From: Alphaproteobacteria bacterium
Lineage (GTDB): Bacteria; Pseudomonadota; Alphaproteobacteria; G02398745; G023898745
Direction of reading: 5' to 3'
Length of the DNA: 8,729 nt
Assembly: GCA_027366195.1 (NCBI GenBank)
Contig: DAHXKW010000104.1
Location: forward strand, 1-8,729
Shown piece by piece: positions 1 through 6,423 of this stretch; position 1 is the first letter of the stretch, and every line of letters starts with the position of its first letter. Made by a program: the position numbers and the translations under genes. The notes beneath the pieces are model-generated. The model did not search any database. It saw only the letters and a program-made list of their open reading frames with translations, and was not told where the DNA came from.

Positions 1-1
1 T

Positions 2-979
2 AAAAAATTTGCTAGCTTATCTAAAGAGTATGCCGGCTTAGAAGAAATTTATAACGCTATTGTGCACTATAAAAAACTTTTGAAACAAAAGGCGGATGCT
101 GAAGAATTATTATCAGATCCTTCCATGCGTTCTTTAGCTGAAGAAGAACTAACCCATTTAAAAATAGAAATAGAAAATGTATGGCAACAGATTCGAATTC
201 TATTAATCCCTAAAGATGTCGATGATGAACGCAGCGCCATTTTGGAAATCCGTGCAGGTACAGGAGGCGATGAAGCAGGTTTGTTTGCCGCTGATTTGAT
301 GCGTATGTACCAAAGATATGCCGCATTACACGGCTGGCAATTTGAAATTCTTAGCATGAATGAAACAGGCCTTGGTGCCATAAAAGAAGTTCAAATCAGC
401 ATTGTAGGTAAAGGCGTATTCGCTCGTTTAAAGTTTGAATCTGGCGTCCATCGTGTACAGCGTGTACCAGAAACTGAAGCCAGCGGACGCGTACATACAT
501 CGGCCGCTACAGTTGCCGTCTTGCCAGAGGCGGAAGATGTAGATATCGAAATTAAAGATGAAGATTTGCGCATTGATGTTTGCAGAGCTTCTGGCGCAGG
601 AGGACAACACGTTAATACGACTGACTCAGCTGTGCGTATCACCCATTTACCAACAGGTTTAGTTGTTGCCCAACAAGACGAACGCTCTCAGCATAAAAAT
701 CGCGCAAAAGCGATGAAAATTTTAAGGGCACGACTATACGAATTAAAAAAGACACAGCTAGATGAAGCACGCGCTGCAGACCGTAAAAGCCAAGTCGGAT
801 CTGGGGATCGGTCTGAACGAATTCGTACATATAATTTCCCTCAGGGACGTGTTACCGATCATAGAATCAACCTAACACTTTATAAACTTGATCTTGTTAT
901 GCAAGGTGAAAATTTAGATGAGATCATAGATAGCCTTATCGCGGATGATCAGGCTAAAAAGCTCGGGGCAGAAAGCTAA
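2..979 (+). CDS. prfA: Peptide chain release factor 1 (RF1), 5'-partial
   Basis: Class I release factor that recognises UAA and UAG in the ribosomal A site and triggers peptidyl-tRNA hydrolysis in the cytoplasm. The frame is open from base 2, giving 325 visible residues. About 30 N-terminal residues are missing compared with the usual 355-360, so the GTG at 62 is an internal codon, not the start: the codons before it (KEYAGLEEIYNAI) still match RF1 domain 1. Seen directly: the stop-codon-reading PxT motif as PET (467-475) inside RVPETEASGRVHTS, and the catalytic GGQ (599-607) in GAGGQHVNTTDSAV. PET rather than the SPF of RF2 identifies RF1. The C-terminal part is complete and the gene ends in TAA. 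Its stop overlaps that of the convergent L,D-transpeptidase gene. prmC, the methyltransferase that modifies the GGQ glutamine and often follows prfA, is not downstream here. Confidence 0.97.
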   Translation, partial: KKFASLSKEYAGLEEIYNAIVHYKKLLKQKADAEELLSDPSMRSLAEEELTHLKIEIENVWQQIRILLIPKDVDDERSAILEIRAGTGGDEAGLFAADLMRMYQRYAALHGWQFEILSMNETGLGAIKEVQISIVGKGVFARLKFESGVHRVQRVPETEASGRVHTSAATVAVLPEAEDVDIEIKDEDLRIDVCRASGAGGQHVNTTDSAVRITHLPTGLVVAQQDERSQHKNRAKAMKILRARLYELKKTQLDEARAADRKSQVGSGDRSERIRTYNFPQGRVTDHRINLTLYKLDLVMQGENLDEIIDSLIADDQAKKLGAES

Positions 980-1392
980 GGTAAAATTTCTATAGTCGTC
1001 CCAAAAGGCACAAGAGCTCTTAATTGTTCCATTTCCTCATCTGTTACAGCAATACACCCTCTTGTCCAATCCTCCTTCCAGTGATCCTTATGATGATTGT
1101 TCAATTTTTTAGAAAATCCATGAACAAGAATATCCCACCCGGGATTAATATCTTTTTGATGGGCTTGCGCAACTTGCCCTGGCGTAGGGTACGTAATAAA
1201 AAAGGCTTGCGGATAAGTCACGCCCGGATTTCTAATAAGTTGATACACTCCTTCAGGTGTTTTTCCGTCCCCTTCTCTTTCTTTATGCCCTACAGGATTA
1301 AAACCCAAACTAACCCTACAAGACATGACAATAACCCCATCTTTATCCACCACATTCAAAAGTCGCTTGCTTTTATAAACAATGACCCTCAT
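976..1392 (-). CDS. L,D-transpeptidase catalytic domain (YkuD family), no signal peptide
   Basis: A 138-residue YkuD-fold protein. The family makes or breaks 3-3 peptidoglycan cross-links, or links or releases Braun-type lipoproteins, using a cysteine nucleophile in the periplasm. Seen: GDGKTPEGVY (residues 41-50), the active-site His91 in LVHGF, and WTRGCIAVTDEEMEQL with nucleophile Cys113. The WTxGCIAVxxxEM form resembles the YafK/DpaA branch more than the SHGC(I/V)R form of typical cross-linking enzymes; that subgroup call is inference. The protein is little more than the catalytic domain. It has no LysM domain and no hydrophobic N-terminal signal (it begins MRVIVYKSKRLLNV), and the frame upstream of the ATG holds no other start before a stop, so export is unexplained. 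The ATG overlaps the brnQ stop as ATGA with no clear ribosome binding site, pointing to translational coupling. The TAG stop overlaps the prfA stop. Confidence 0.88.
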   Translation of the reverse strand: MRVIVYKSKRLLNVVDKDGVIVMSCRVSLGFNPVGHKEREGDGKTPEGVYQLIRNPGVTYPQAFFITYPTPGQVAQAHQKDINPGWDILVHGFSKKLNNHHKDHWKEDWTRGCIAVTDEEMEQLRALVPFGTTIEILP

Positions 1393-2498
1393 GCTTTTGT
1401 TTGGTAATAAATATTAAAGAGTTTATACACAGCAAAGATAACCAACAAAGGATAGATATAGGTCAGTATAGGCAAAAAGAATCCACACAATTTTGTGCAT
1501 CCATTCAAGGATATAACATAAGAAATACCGCATGTAATCATTACGGAGAGGACACGTGGTAACTTTTTCCTGAAAATATCTTCATGCAAGTATGTTGCAT
1601 ATAAATCCGCTAAAATCAGCGACACAGCTAAGCATGAAAAAAACAAAGTAAAAGCAATCATAATCGCAGCTGAAGATCCTAGTGCTGTTTTAGCGAGCAA
1701 AGGTAGATATAACGGTGCATCTTGCCCTGCTAGAACAGAAGAATAACTAGCACCAAGCATGATAAAACAAACATATACAACAGTAATAATCATTTCACCA
1801 ATCAAACATGCCAAACCTGCATTGAGAAGCAAATCACGGCGACCACTTTTTGTTTCACCATTAAAAAACTGTGCCAGATAGGCATAAATAGCCGTTGAAA
1901 AAAAAATACCCGCTGGTAAGTCCATAGTTTGATACCCCTGTTTTATACCAACTATTAAATACTCCCAGGATAAATTTGAATACTTAAATGGAATAGAAGG
2001 CGCAAAATACAAACATGCAATAGCTATGAATAACAACCCTCCTATCTTAAATGGAGAAATAATCTTGCCAATAATGGCCACTACCTTTTCATGGTTATAA
2101 GAAAGAACAAACAAAGAGAAGGTGAAAATAGCAGAAAAAATCCAAAAAGGTACTCCCATCAAAGGAGCGATCCCCCCATAAGCTGTGTGAATACAACGAG
2201 GGATAACATAAAATGGGCCAAGCAAAGCGAGTAGGATTGAGATTAATACGAAATAAACTGGGTAGGGTAGTTCTTGAAAATATGTACGCTTGTTTCCTTT
2301 GGCAAGAATAATACCTAGTAAACCAAGCAAAGGCATCAAAATACCGGTAATCAAAAAACCCGCAATACCCAAAAGAAAATTAGATCCCGTCAACATACCC
2401 GTATGAATTGGGAACATAATATTCCCAGAACCAAACAGCATTGAAAATATAGCAAAACCAGCGGGAACAACGGCAGACCACAAAATCCTTCTTTTCAT
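1389..2498 (-). CDS. brnQ: Branched-chain amino acid:cation symporter (LIVCS/BrnQ family)
   Basis: Inner-membrane carrier of 369 residues, predicted to import Leu, Ile and Val with Na+ or H+. The N-terminal signature is clear: GFAIFSMLFGSGNIMFP (about residues 14-30) matches the first helix of BrnQ proteins, including the small-residue GSGN turn. The rest alternates long hydrophobic helices with short polar loops. I count roughly 10 membrane segments by eye, against the usual 12 and about 430-440 residues, so the protein is shorter than the family norm although its N-terminus is canonical. ATG start; AGCAGG about 3-4 nt before it is a weak, close ribosome binding site. A good sigma70-like promoter lies just upstream, and the stop is coupled to the L,D-transpeptidase start. 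In a host-dwelling bacterium this would fit scavenging of host amino acids (inference). Exact substrate range is unknown. Confidence 0.88.
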   Translation of the reverse strand: MKRRILWSAVVPAGFAIFSMLFGSGNIMFPIHTGMLTGSNFLLGIAGFLITGILMPLLGLLGIILAKGNKRTYFQELPYPVYFVLISILLALLGPFYVIPRCIHTAYGGIAPLMGVPFWIFSAIFTFSLFVLSYNHEKVVAIIGKIISPFKIGGLLFIAIACLYFAPSIPFKYSNLSWEYLIVGIKQGYQTMDLPAGIFFSTAIYAYLAQFFNGETKSGRRDLLLNAGLACLIGEMIITVVYVCFIMLGASYSSVLAGQDAPLYLPLLAKTALGSSAAIMIAFTLFFSCLAVSLILADLYATYLHEDIFRKKLPRVLSVMITCGISYVISLNGCTKLCGFFLPILTYIYPLLVIFAVYKLFNIYYQTKA

Positions 2499-2526
2499 AT
2501 ACCTGCTTGAATAAAAATAATATTAC

Positions 2527-2555
2527 ATTATGATTTAGTTTGTGACACATGACAA
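2527..2555 (-). promoter_or_regulatory. Candidate sigma70 promoter for brnQ and the L,D-transpeptidase gene
   Basis: On the minus strand TTGTCA (2550-2555, 5/6 to TTGACA) is followed by 17 bp and then CATAAT (2527-2532, 5/6 to TATAAT). It begins directly after the TGA stop of the BPL_N fusion gene and would start transcription around 2520, giving a brnQ leader of about 20 nt. It is the best promoter match seen in the window. Confidence 0.5.
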
Positions 2556-3602
2556 TCAAGCAGATTGACGCGGCTCTCCTACAAGATCAATACGCGCAAA
2601 AACATCTTGCGCATTAACAGTTCCCGCCTCTTTTATATAAATCACAATTCCATCAACTGGTGCTTTTATTGAATAAACCATTTTCATTGACTCAATAATT
2701 CCAATCACATCACCAGCATTTATTTTCTGCCCAACGGCTACTTGAGGCGTAAATACACCTGGGATGCTTGCCAACACGTGTGTGTGATTATTTTCATCTT
2801 GACATACTACCTGTCTTTGTTCTTGATTATGTACCGAATTCTTACAAATAAATCCTAACTTTTTAAATACCACTCGGAGCAAAGCATATGGACCAATCAA
2901 TTTTTCTTTACTTTCCAAAGTACTATATAGGTCAGGATCACCTGATAACTCTGCTGAACACATTTCTGGATGAACCCCACTAGCAATCACATATCCTTTA
3001 CCAATTTGCATTCCTACAATCGCCCATTTGGATTCTCCGGCTGACATAGGATATCGTCCAATCCACTCACACGATATTTTTGTATCGTAAGGAAAATAAC
3101 ATCCCCCATTATAGTAAGAAGGGTAGTGCCCATCATTACACGATATATCAAATATAGCAGCACCTTTCCTAGTATCCACTACGTAGGGAATCAGAGGACC
3201 TTGAGGTATTCCTGGAAAAAAACCAAGCTCTCTTTGTTCAACAATGGGAAACTCTTGCTTATCACCTTTAAAACTAATACTTTTCCCACAATAATAAGCA
3301 CCCGCACACACACCTAAAATCTTCCCCCCTGCTTCAACATAAGCACGAATCTGTCGATTACCCTCCCCAGACAATTGCTGATGATAAACACAATCAGCAC
3401 CTCCTGGGATAATTAAAAGTGAGGTTGATATCTTCCATTCCCCAGCTTTGATTTCATCAGCTGTAATACCCGTGACTGTTATAGGATTTACTAAAACACA
3501 TTTACAGGCTCTTTGCCAAAGCCCAATAGTGCTAGCAGACCACTGTCCACGATCGTCATAGACGCGAATTGTCTGTACAGCCCATAAAACTAGAAAGATC
3601 AC
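2556..3602 (-). CDS. BPL_N (biotin-protein ligase N-terminal-like) domain fused to a biotinyl carrier domain
   Basis: A 348-residue two-domain protein. Residues ~11-250 match the BPL_N domain, the class I glutamine-amidotransferase-like module found at the N-terminus of yeast-type biotin-protein ligase: VYDDRG (14-19), LLIIPGGAD (62-70), GNRQIRAYVEAGGKILGVCAGAYY (81-104) and SGVHPEM (218-224). Cys99, His221 and Glu223 are placed as a GATase-type triad. Residues ~275-341 form a biotinyl domain: PGVFTP, VGQKINAGDVI, then ESMKM with acceptor Lys307, then KAPVDGIV; Lys307 lies 41 residues from the C-terminus. ESMKM indicates biotin rather than lipoate. There is no BirA-type ligase domain and no carboxylase domain. 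The GTG start is the only plausible one, since an in-frame TAA lies two codons upstream. It has its own candidate promoter and follows tRNA-Ala. Domain identities are fairly certain; the function of the fusion is unknown, perhaps sensing or buffering biotin or controlling biotinylation (inference). Confidence 0.85.
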   Translation of the reverse strand: MIFLVLWAVQTIRVYDDRGQWSASTIGLWQRACKCVLVNPITVTGITADEIKAGEWKISTSLLIIPGGADCVYHQQLSGEGNRQIRAYVEAGGKILGVCAGAYYCGKSISFKGDKQEFPIVEQRELGFFPGIPQGPLIPYVVDTRKGAAIFDISCNDGHYPSYYNGGCYFPYDTKISCEWIGRYPMSAGESKWAIVGMQIGKGYVIASGVHPEMCSAELSGDPDLYSTLESKEKLIGPYALLRVVFKKLGFICKNSVHNQEQRQVVCQDENNHTHVLASIPGVFTPQVAVGQKINAGDVIGIIESMKMVYSIKAPVDGIVIYIKEAGTVNAQDVFARIDLVGEPRQSA

Positions 3603-3620
3603 TTTATCTTATCTGAACGG

Positions 3621-3632
3621 TTTCCAAGGAAA
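3621..3632. promoter_or_regulatory. Inverted repeat overlapping the BPL_N fusion promoter
   Basis: TTTCCAAGGAAA is a perfect dyad with 5-bp arms (TTTCC/GGAAA) around a 2-bp centre. It touches the last base of the candidate -10 hexamer and covers the expected transcription start, where a repressor site would be placed. It does not resemble the TTAT-N2-ATAA type operator of the alphaproteobacterial biotin regulator BioR. A short dyad can occur by chance. Confidence 0.25.
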
Positions 3633-3660
3633 TAGTAAAAAAAATTTTCAAACAAATCAA
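3632..3660 (-). promoter_or_regulatory. Candidate sigma70 promoter for the BPL_N/biotinyl fusion gene
   Basis: Minus-strand TTGATT (3655-3660) and TACTAT (3632-3637) are separated by exactly 17 bp, each 4/6 to consensus. The spacer contains a run of eight T (minus strand) that follows a weak AAAATT/AATTTT arm pair, so the same stretch could act as a poor terminator behind tRNA-Ala. The expected leader is about 20-25 nt and shows no convincing ribosome binding site before the GTG. Confidence 0.4.
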
Positions 3661-3663
3661 TTT

Positions 3664-3739
3664 TGGTGGAGCCATGGGGAGTCGAACCCCAGACCTCTAC
3701 AATGCCATCGTAGCGCTCTACCAGCTGAGCTATGACCCC
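3664..3739 (-). tRNA. tRNA-Ala, anticodon GGC
   Basis: A complete 76-nt cloverleaf with encoded CCA. Acceptor GGGGTCA pairs with TGGCTCC and includes the G3:U70 wobble that is the main alanine identity element. D arm GCTC/GAGC, anticodon stem CTACG/TGTAG with loop ATGGCAT (anticodon GGC, reading GCC and GCU), T arm TGGGG-TTCGACT-CCCCA, discriminator A. The loop carries A32 and U38, the unusual pair known to be conserved in bacterial tRNA-Ala(GGC). It lies 17 nt beyond the tkt stop, so it is probably made as part of the atpG-tkt transcript and cut out by RNase P and 3' processing enzymes. Confidence 0.97.
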
Positions 3740-3756
3740 TCTTCGTCAATATAACA

Positions 3757-5583
3757 TTAATGTTTTAATGAAGAAAGGATTTGATCAACCGTTAATCCAA
3801 AAGCTTTATAAACATCTTGGCAAGGCGCAGAAAGACCAAAATCTTCAACACCGAAGAAATGATCTTGAGATCGTAATAAGTGATTCCAACGCATACGACA
3901 GCCTGCTTCAATTACAATACGCGTTTTATCCCCTAAAAGAGTCTTGGGATCCTGCCATAATTCCAAACAAGGAACGCTGATAACCTTACCTTTTAATGCC
4001 TTTGCTACTTCTTTAGCGATCTGCACCTCGGAGCCAGAAGCAATACATACACAGCTATCCCCAAAATCCTCTAGAACATACGCAGCATCTATCGGACGAT
4101 TTTTTGACAGCATAGGTAATTTTTGTCGACTGAGACATAATAAACTAGGACGCCTGCTATCTTCTAGGGCTTTTTGCCAACACCAAAAAGTTTCATATAC
4201 GTCACAAGGTCTATATAAACAAACATGAGGAATAGCTGATAAACTTGATAAATGTTCAACTGGCTGATGTGTAGGACCATCTTCTCCAAGACCAATAGAA
4301 TCATGCGTTAAAACATAAATAACAGGTAGCTTCATTAAAGCGGCCAAACGAATAGAAGGCCGCATATAATCACTAAAACATAAAAATGTCCCACCTATCG
4401 GCTTAAATAGTCCATGTAGCGCAATACCATTCATAATCCCTGCCATAGCATGCTCACGAATACCGAAATGAATATATTGTCCTGTGGGATTATTCTTTGA
4501 AAATACCTCTACTGTCTTCGTTTGCGTATCATTAGATGGGGTTAAATCAGCCGAACCTATTATAATATCTGGTCGATCCGGAATCAGTTGTTCCAAAAAC
4601 AACTGAGAAGCCTTGCGCGTTGCCATATCTTCATCAGCTATAGGTACATAAGATTTATGGCTATATTTAGGTAAGCTATAAAAATTTAAAGCATCTTGTG
4701 TATATTTATCACCTATAGCCCGCCATGTTTTTAAAACTTCTTGTGGAATCTCAAAAGGCGGATAAGGCCAATTCAACGCCTTACGCATAGCCACGATTTC
4801 CTTTTCTCCAAGAGGAGCTCCATGTGACGCAGGAGAACCTTGCAAATGTGGTGCCCCTTTAGCAATAACAGTATGACAGATAATCACAGATGGTTTCTCC
4901 GCCTCATGGGCCAAAACTATTGCCTTATCTATGGCATCATAGTCGTGCCCATCGATCGATTGGACAAAAAACCCATATGACTTGAAACGACTAACGGCAT
5001 CATCACTACAAGTCAAATCCATAAAACCATCGATCGTAACATTATTTGAATCATAAAAAACAATCAGTTTGTTCAACCCGTAATGTCCAGCAAAAGATAA
5101 AGCTTCATGAGATATGCCTTCCATCATATCGCCATCACTTGCAAACACATAAGTATAATGACTAAATACAGGGGCAAGCGCATTTTGGCGTTTTTCAGAC
5201 AAGGCCATCCCTACCGCATTAGCTATTCCTTGTCCTAAGGGGCCTGTTGTTACCTCTATACCCTGTAGCAAACCAAACTCAGGATGTCCCGCACAGGGTG
5301 AATTAAGTTGCCTGAAAGTTTTAATGTCTTCAATCGTAATATCCTCATATCCCGTCAAATAAAATAATGCATATAGCAACATTGACCCATGACCACAAGA
5401 CAATATGAAACGATCTCGCATAGGCCATTTTGGATATTTGGCAGAAAACTTGAGATGATTCCTAAAAAGTACTGTGGCTACATCTGCCATGCCGCACGGC
5501 ATACCCGGATGCCCAGAGTTCGCCTTTTGTACTGCATCTACAGTTAAAAACCGTATAGCATTCGCCAATAAATGATCATCCAT
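3757..5583 (-). CDS. tkt: Transketolase
   Basis: Thiamine-diphosphate enzyme that moves two-carbon ketol units between sugar phosphates in the non-oxidative pentose phosphate pathway; cytoplasmic. Diagnostic sites in order: SGHPGMP (His25), CGHGS (His65), GHPE (His100), GPLGQG (114-119), the ThDP/metal motif DGDMMEG (150-156) followed by DSNN (178-181), SHGAPLG (His254), GSADLTPSN (343-351), the catalytic GIREHAM (Glu377) and HDSIGLGEDGPTHQP (from His427). All three domains (PP, Pyr, C-terminal) are present. At 608 residues it is about 50 shorter than E. coli TktA; much of the loss seems to be in the linker between the PP and Pyr domains. No key residue is missing, so it is probably active. 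ATG lies 3 nt after the atpG stop, with a strong GGAG in the end of atpG. tRNA-Ala follows. Confidence 0.96.
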   Translation of the reverse strand: MDDHLLANAIRFLTVDAVQKANSGHPGMPCGMADVATVLFRNHLKFSAKYPKWPMRDRFILSCGHGSMLLYALFYLTGYEDITIEDIKTFRQLNSPCAGHPEFGLLQGIEVTTGPLGQGIANAVGMALSEKRQNALAPVFSHYTYVFASDGDMMEGISHEALSFAGHYGLNKLIVFYDSNNVTIDGFMDLTCSDDAVSRFKSYGFFVQSIDGHDYDAIDKAIVLAHEAEKPSVIICHTVIAKGAPHLQGSPASHGAPLGEKEIVAMRKALNWPYPPFEIPQEVLKTWRAIGDKYTQDALNFYSLPKYSHKSYVPIADEDMATRKASQLFLEQLIPDRPDIIIGSADLTPSNDTQTKTVEVFSKNNPTGQYIHFGIREHAMAGIMNGIALHGLFKPIGGTFLCFSDYMRPSIRLAALMKLPVIYVLTHDSIGLGEDGPTHQPVEHLSSLSAIPHVCLYRPCDVYETFWCWQKALEDSRRPSLLCLSRQKLPMLSKNRPIDAAYVLEDFGDSCVCIASGSEVQIAKEVAKALKGKVISVPCLELWQDPKTLLGDKTRIVIEAGCRMRWNHLLRSQDHFFGVEDFGLSAPCQDVYKAFGLTVDQILSSLKH

Positions 5584-5586
5584 GCT

Positions 5587-6342
5587 TCACTCCATTGTTC
5601 CGGCACTAGTCTCTGCCAGTTCTTTAGTAATAGCAGCTTGTCGCAGTTTGTTCATAGTCAACTTGAGATCTTGCATCATGTTATCAGCATTGCGCGAAGC
5701 ATTTTCCATAGTTAACATACGTGTAGAAAATTCGCAAAGCTGGGCATGAATGATAGCTTTCATAACCTTAGCTAAATACAAAATAGGAATAATATCCGTA
5801 TTGATTTCATCTAGCACAAAGTCTTTCTCCCAACTATCATCTTTTCTATCATTTGAACAAATAGATTCTATTATAACCTTTTGATCGTATATGTGTGCGA
5901 AAAACGTGTAGATAATATCAACCCTACTATACTGCCCCCACAAGCCAGAAAACTTATCCTTAAGAACACCCCAGTGCTTTAAACTCTGTATACTATCTGA
6001 AAACAACCCCAAATGTTCTTTAATAACCATCTTTTTTCCAATATAAACAATGTCTGAATCAGGGTTATCTTTTATATACCCTAAGGTTTTTTTTCGCACA
6101 TTATTATTGTAACCACCACACAAACCTCTATCCCCACCTATAACGATAAGAAGATTTTTTCGTTGATTTTTATGATTTTTAATTGGATAAGGGATTTTTT
6201 CCAAGGAATCTAAAAAACTAAACTTCAAATCTGAATGCGCTTTTAAGCGATTAAATGCTGTAGCTGCAACAATTTTCATGGCTGAAGTAATTTTTTCTGT
6301 TGATTGCAAACTGCGAAGACGGGCTCTAAGTTCCTTTGTCAA
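5587..6342 (-). CDS. atpG: F1 ATP synthase subunit gamma, TTG start
   Basis: Central rotor shaft of the F1Fo ATP synthase: its N- and C-terminal helices form the coiled coil turning inside the alpha3beta3 ring, on the cytoplasmic face of the inner membrane. Seen: N-terminal KELRARLRSLQSTEKITSAMKIVAA (from residue 3), GGDRGLCGGYN (69-79) and the C-terminal ENASRNADNMMQDL...LRQAAITKELAE (213-244), all classic gamma signatures. Length is 251 against the usual ~285-290, with a divergent, shortened middle. TTG is the likely start: an in-frame TGA lies five codons upstream with no ATG or GTG between, and the homologous region begins at residue 3. The ATG at 6356-6358 is in another frame and stops after 10 codons. 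The gene lies between metG and tkt, not between atpA and atpD. Confidence 0.93.
   Translation of the reverse strand: MTKELRARLRSLQSTEKITSAMKIVAATAFNRLKAHSDLKFSFLDSLEKIPYPIKNHKNQRKNLLIVIGGDRGLCGGYNNNVRKKTLGYIKDNPDSDIVYIGKKMVIKEHLGLFSDSIQSLKHWGVLKDKFSGLWGQYSRVDIIYTFFAHIYDQKVIIESICSNDRKDDSWEKDFVLDEINTDIIPILYLAKVMKAIIHAQLCEFSTRMLTMENASRNADNMMQDLKLTMNKLRQAAITKELAETSAGTME
5590..5593 (-). promoter_or_regulatory. Ribosome binding site of tkt inside the end of atpG
   Basis: GGAG on the minus strand, 6 nt before the tkt ATG, partly in the last atpG codon and touching the TGA. It is the clearest Shine-Dalgarno sequence in the window, and together with the 3-nt gap it indicates coupled translation of atpG and tkt. 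Confidence 0.7.
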
Positions 6343-6372
6343 TAACTGAAAATCTCATCCCTTGTTATCCAA

Positions 6373-6401
6373 ATAGTACGTGTGGTTTTGCTAATAGGCA
6401 A
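6373..6401 (-). promoter_or_regulatory. Candidate sigma70 promoter for atpG-tkt-tRNA-Ala
   Basis: Minus-strand TTGCCT (6396-6401, 4/6) and TACTAT (6373-6378, 4/6) with a 17-bp spacer, in the 81-nt gap between metG and atpG. The -10 hexamer and spacing equal those before the BPL_N fusion gene. AAGGGATGAG lies between it and the TTG start and is the only ribosome-binding candidate, at a rather long distance. Confidence 0.4.
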
Positions 6402-6423
6402 TATGTCCTGTGGCAGGAAAACA

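Noticed and set aside
62..64. GTG as the start of prfA
   Set aside because: The frame stays open to the window edge and the codons before it encode conserved RF1 domain 1 sequence, so the true start is upstream of the window.
1024..1407. A 127-codon plus-strand frame
   Set aside because: It is antisense to the L,D-transpeptidase gene, whose catalytic motifs are intact; its translation is low-complexity in character and matches no family I recognise.
3638..3663. T8 run behind tRNA-Ala as a terminator
   Set aside because: The only stem before it is 6 A-U pairs with a long loop; it fits better as the spacer of a promoter, so I did not list it as a terminator.
3755..3769. Inverted repeat CATTAA/TTAATG at the end of tkt
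   Set aside because: It is a 6-bp AT-only arm overlapping the stop codon, with no T-run; too weak for a terminator in AT-rich DNA.
3732..3980. An 82-codon plus-strand frame
   Set aside because: It starts in the antisense of tRNA-Ala and runs antisense to the end of tkt; it is a shadow of that conserved gene.
6326..6358. ATG at 6356-6358 as an alternative start or frameshifted start of atpG
   Set aside because: It is in a different frame and meets a stop after 10 codons; the TTG frame gives the conserved N-terminus almost to its first residue without any shift.
6402..6415. CCTG/CAGG hairpin downstream of metG
   Set aside because: The stem has only 4 bp and no T-run follows in the direction of metG transcription.
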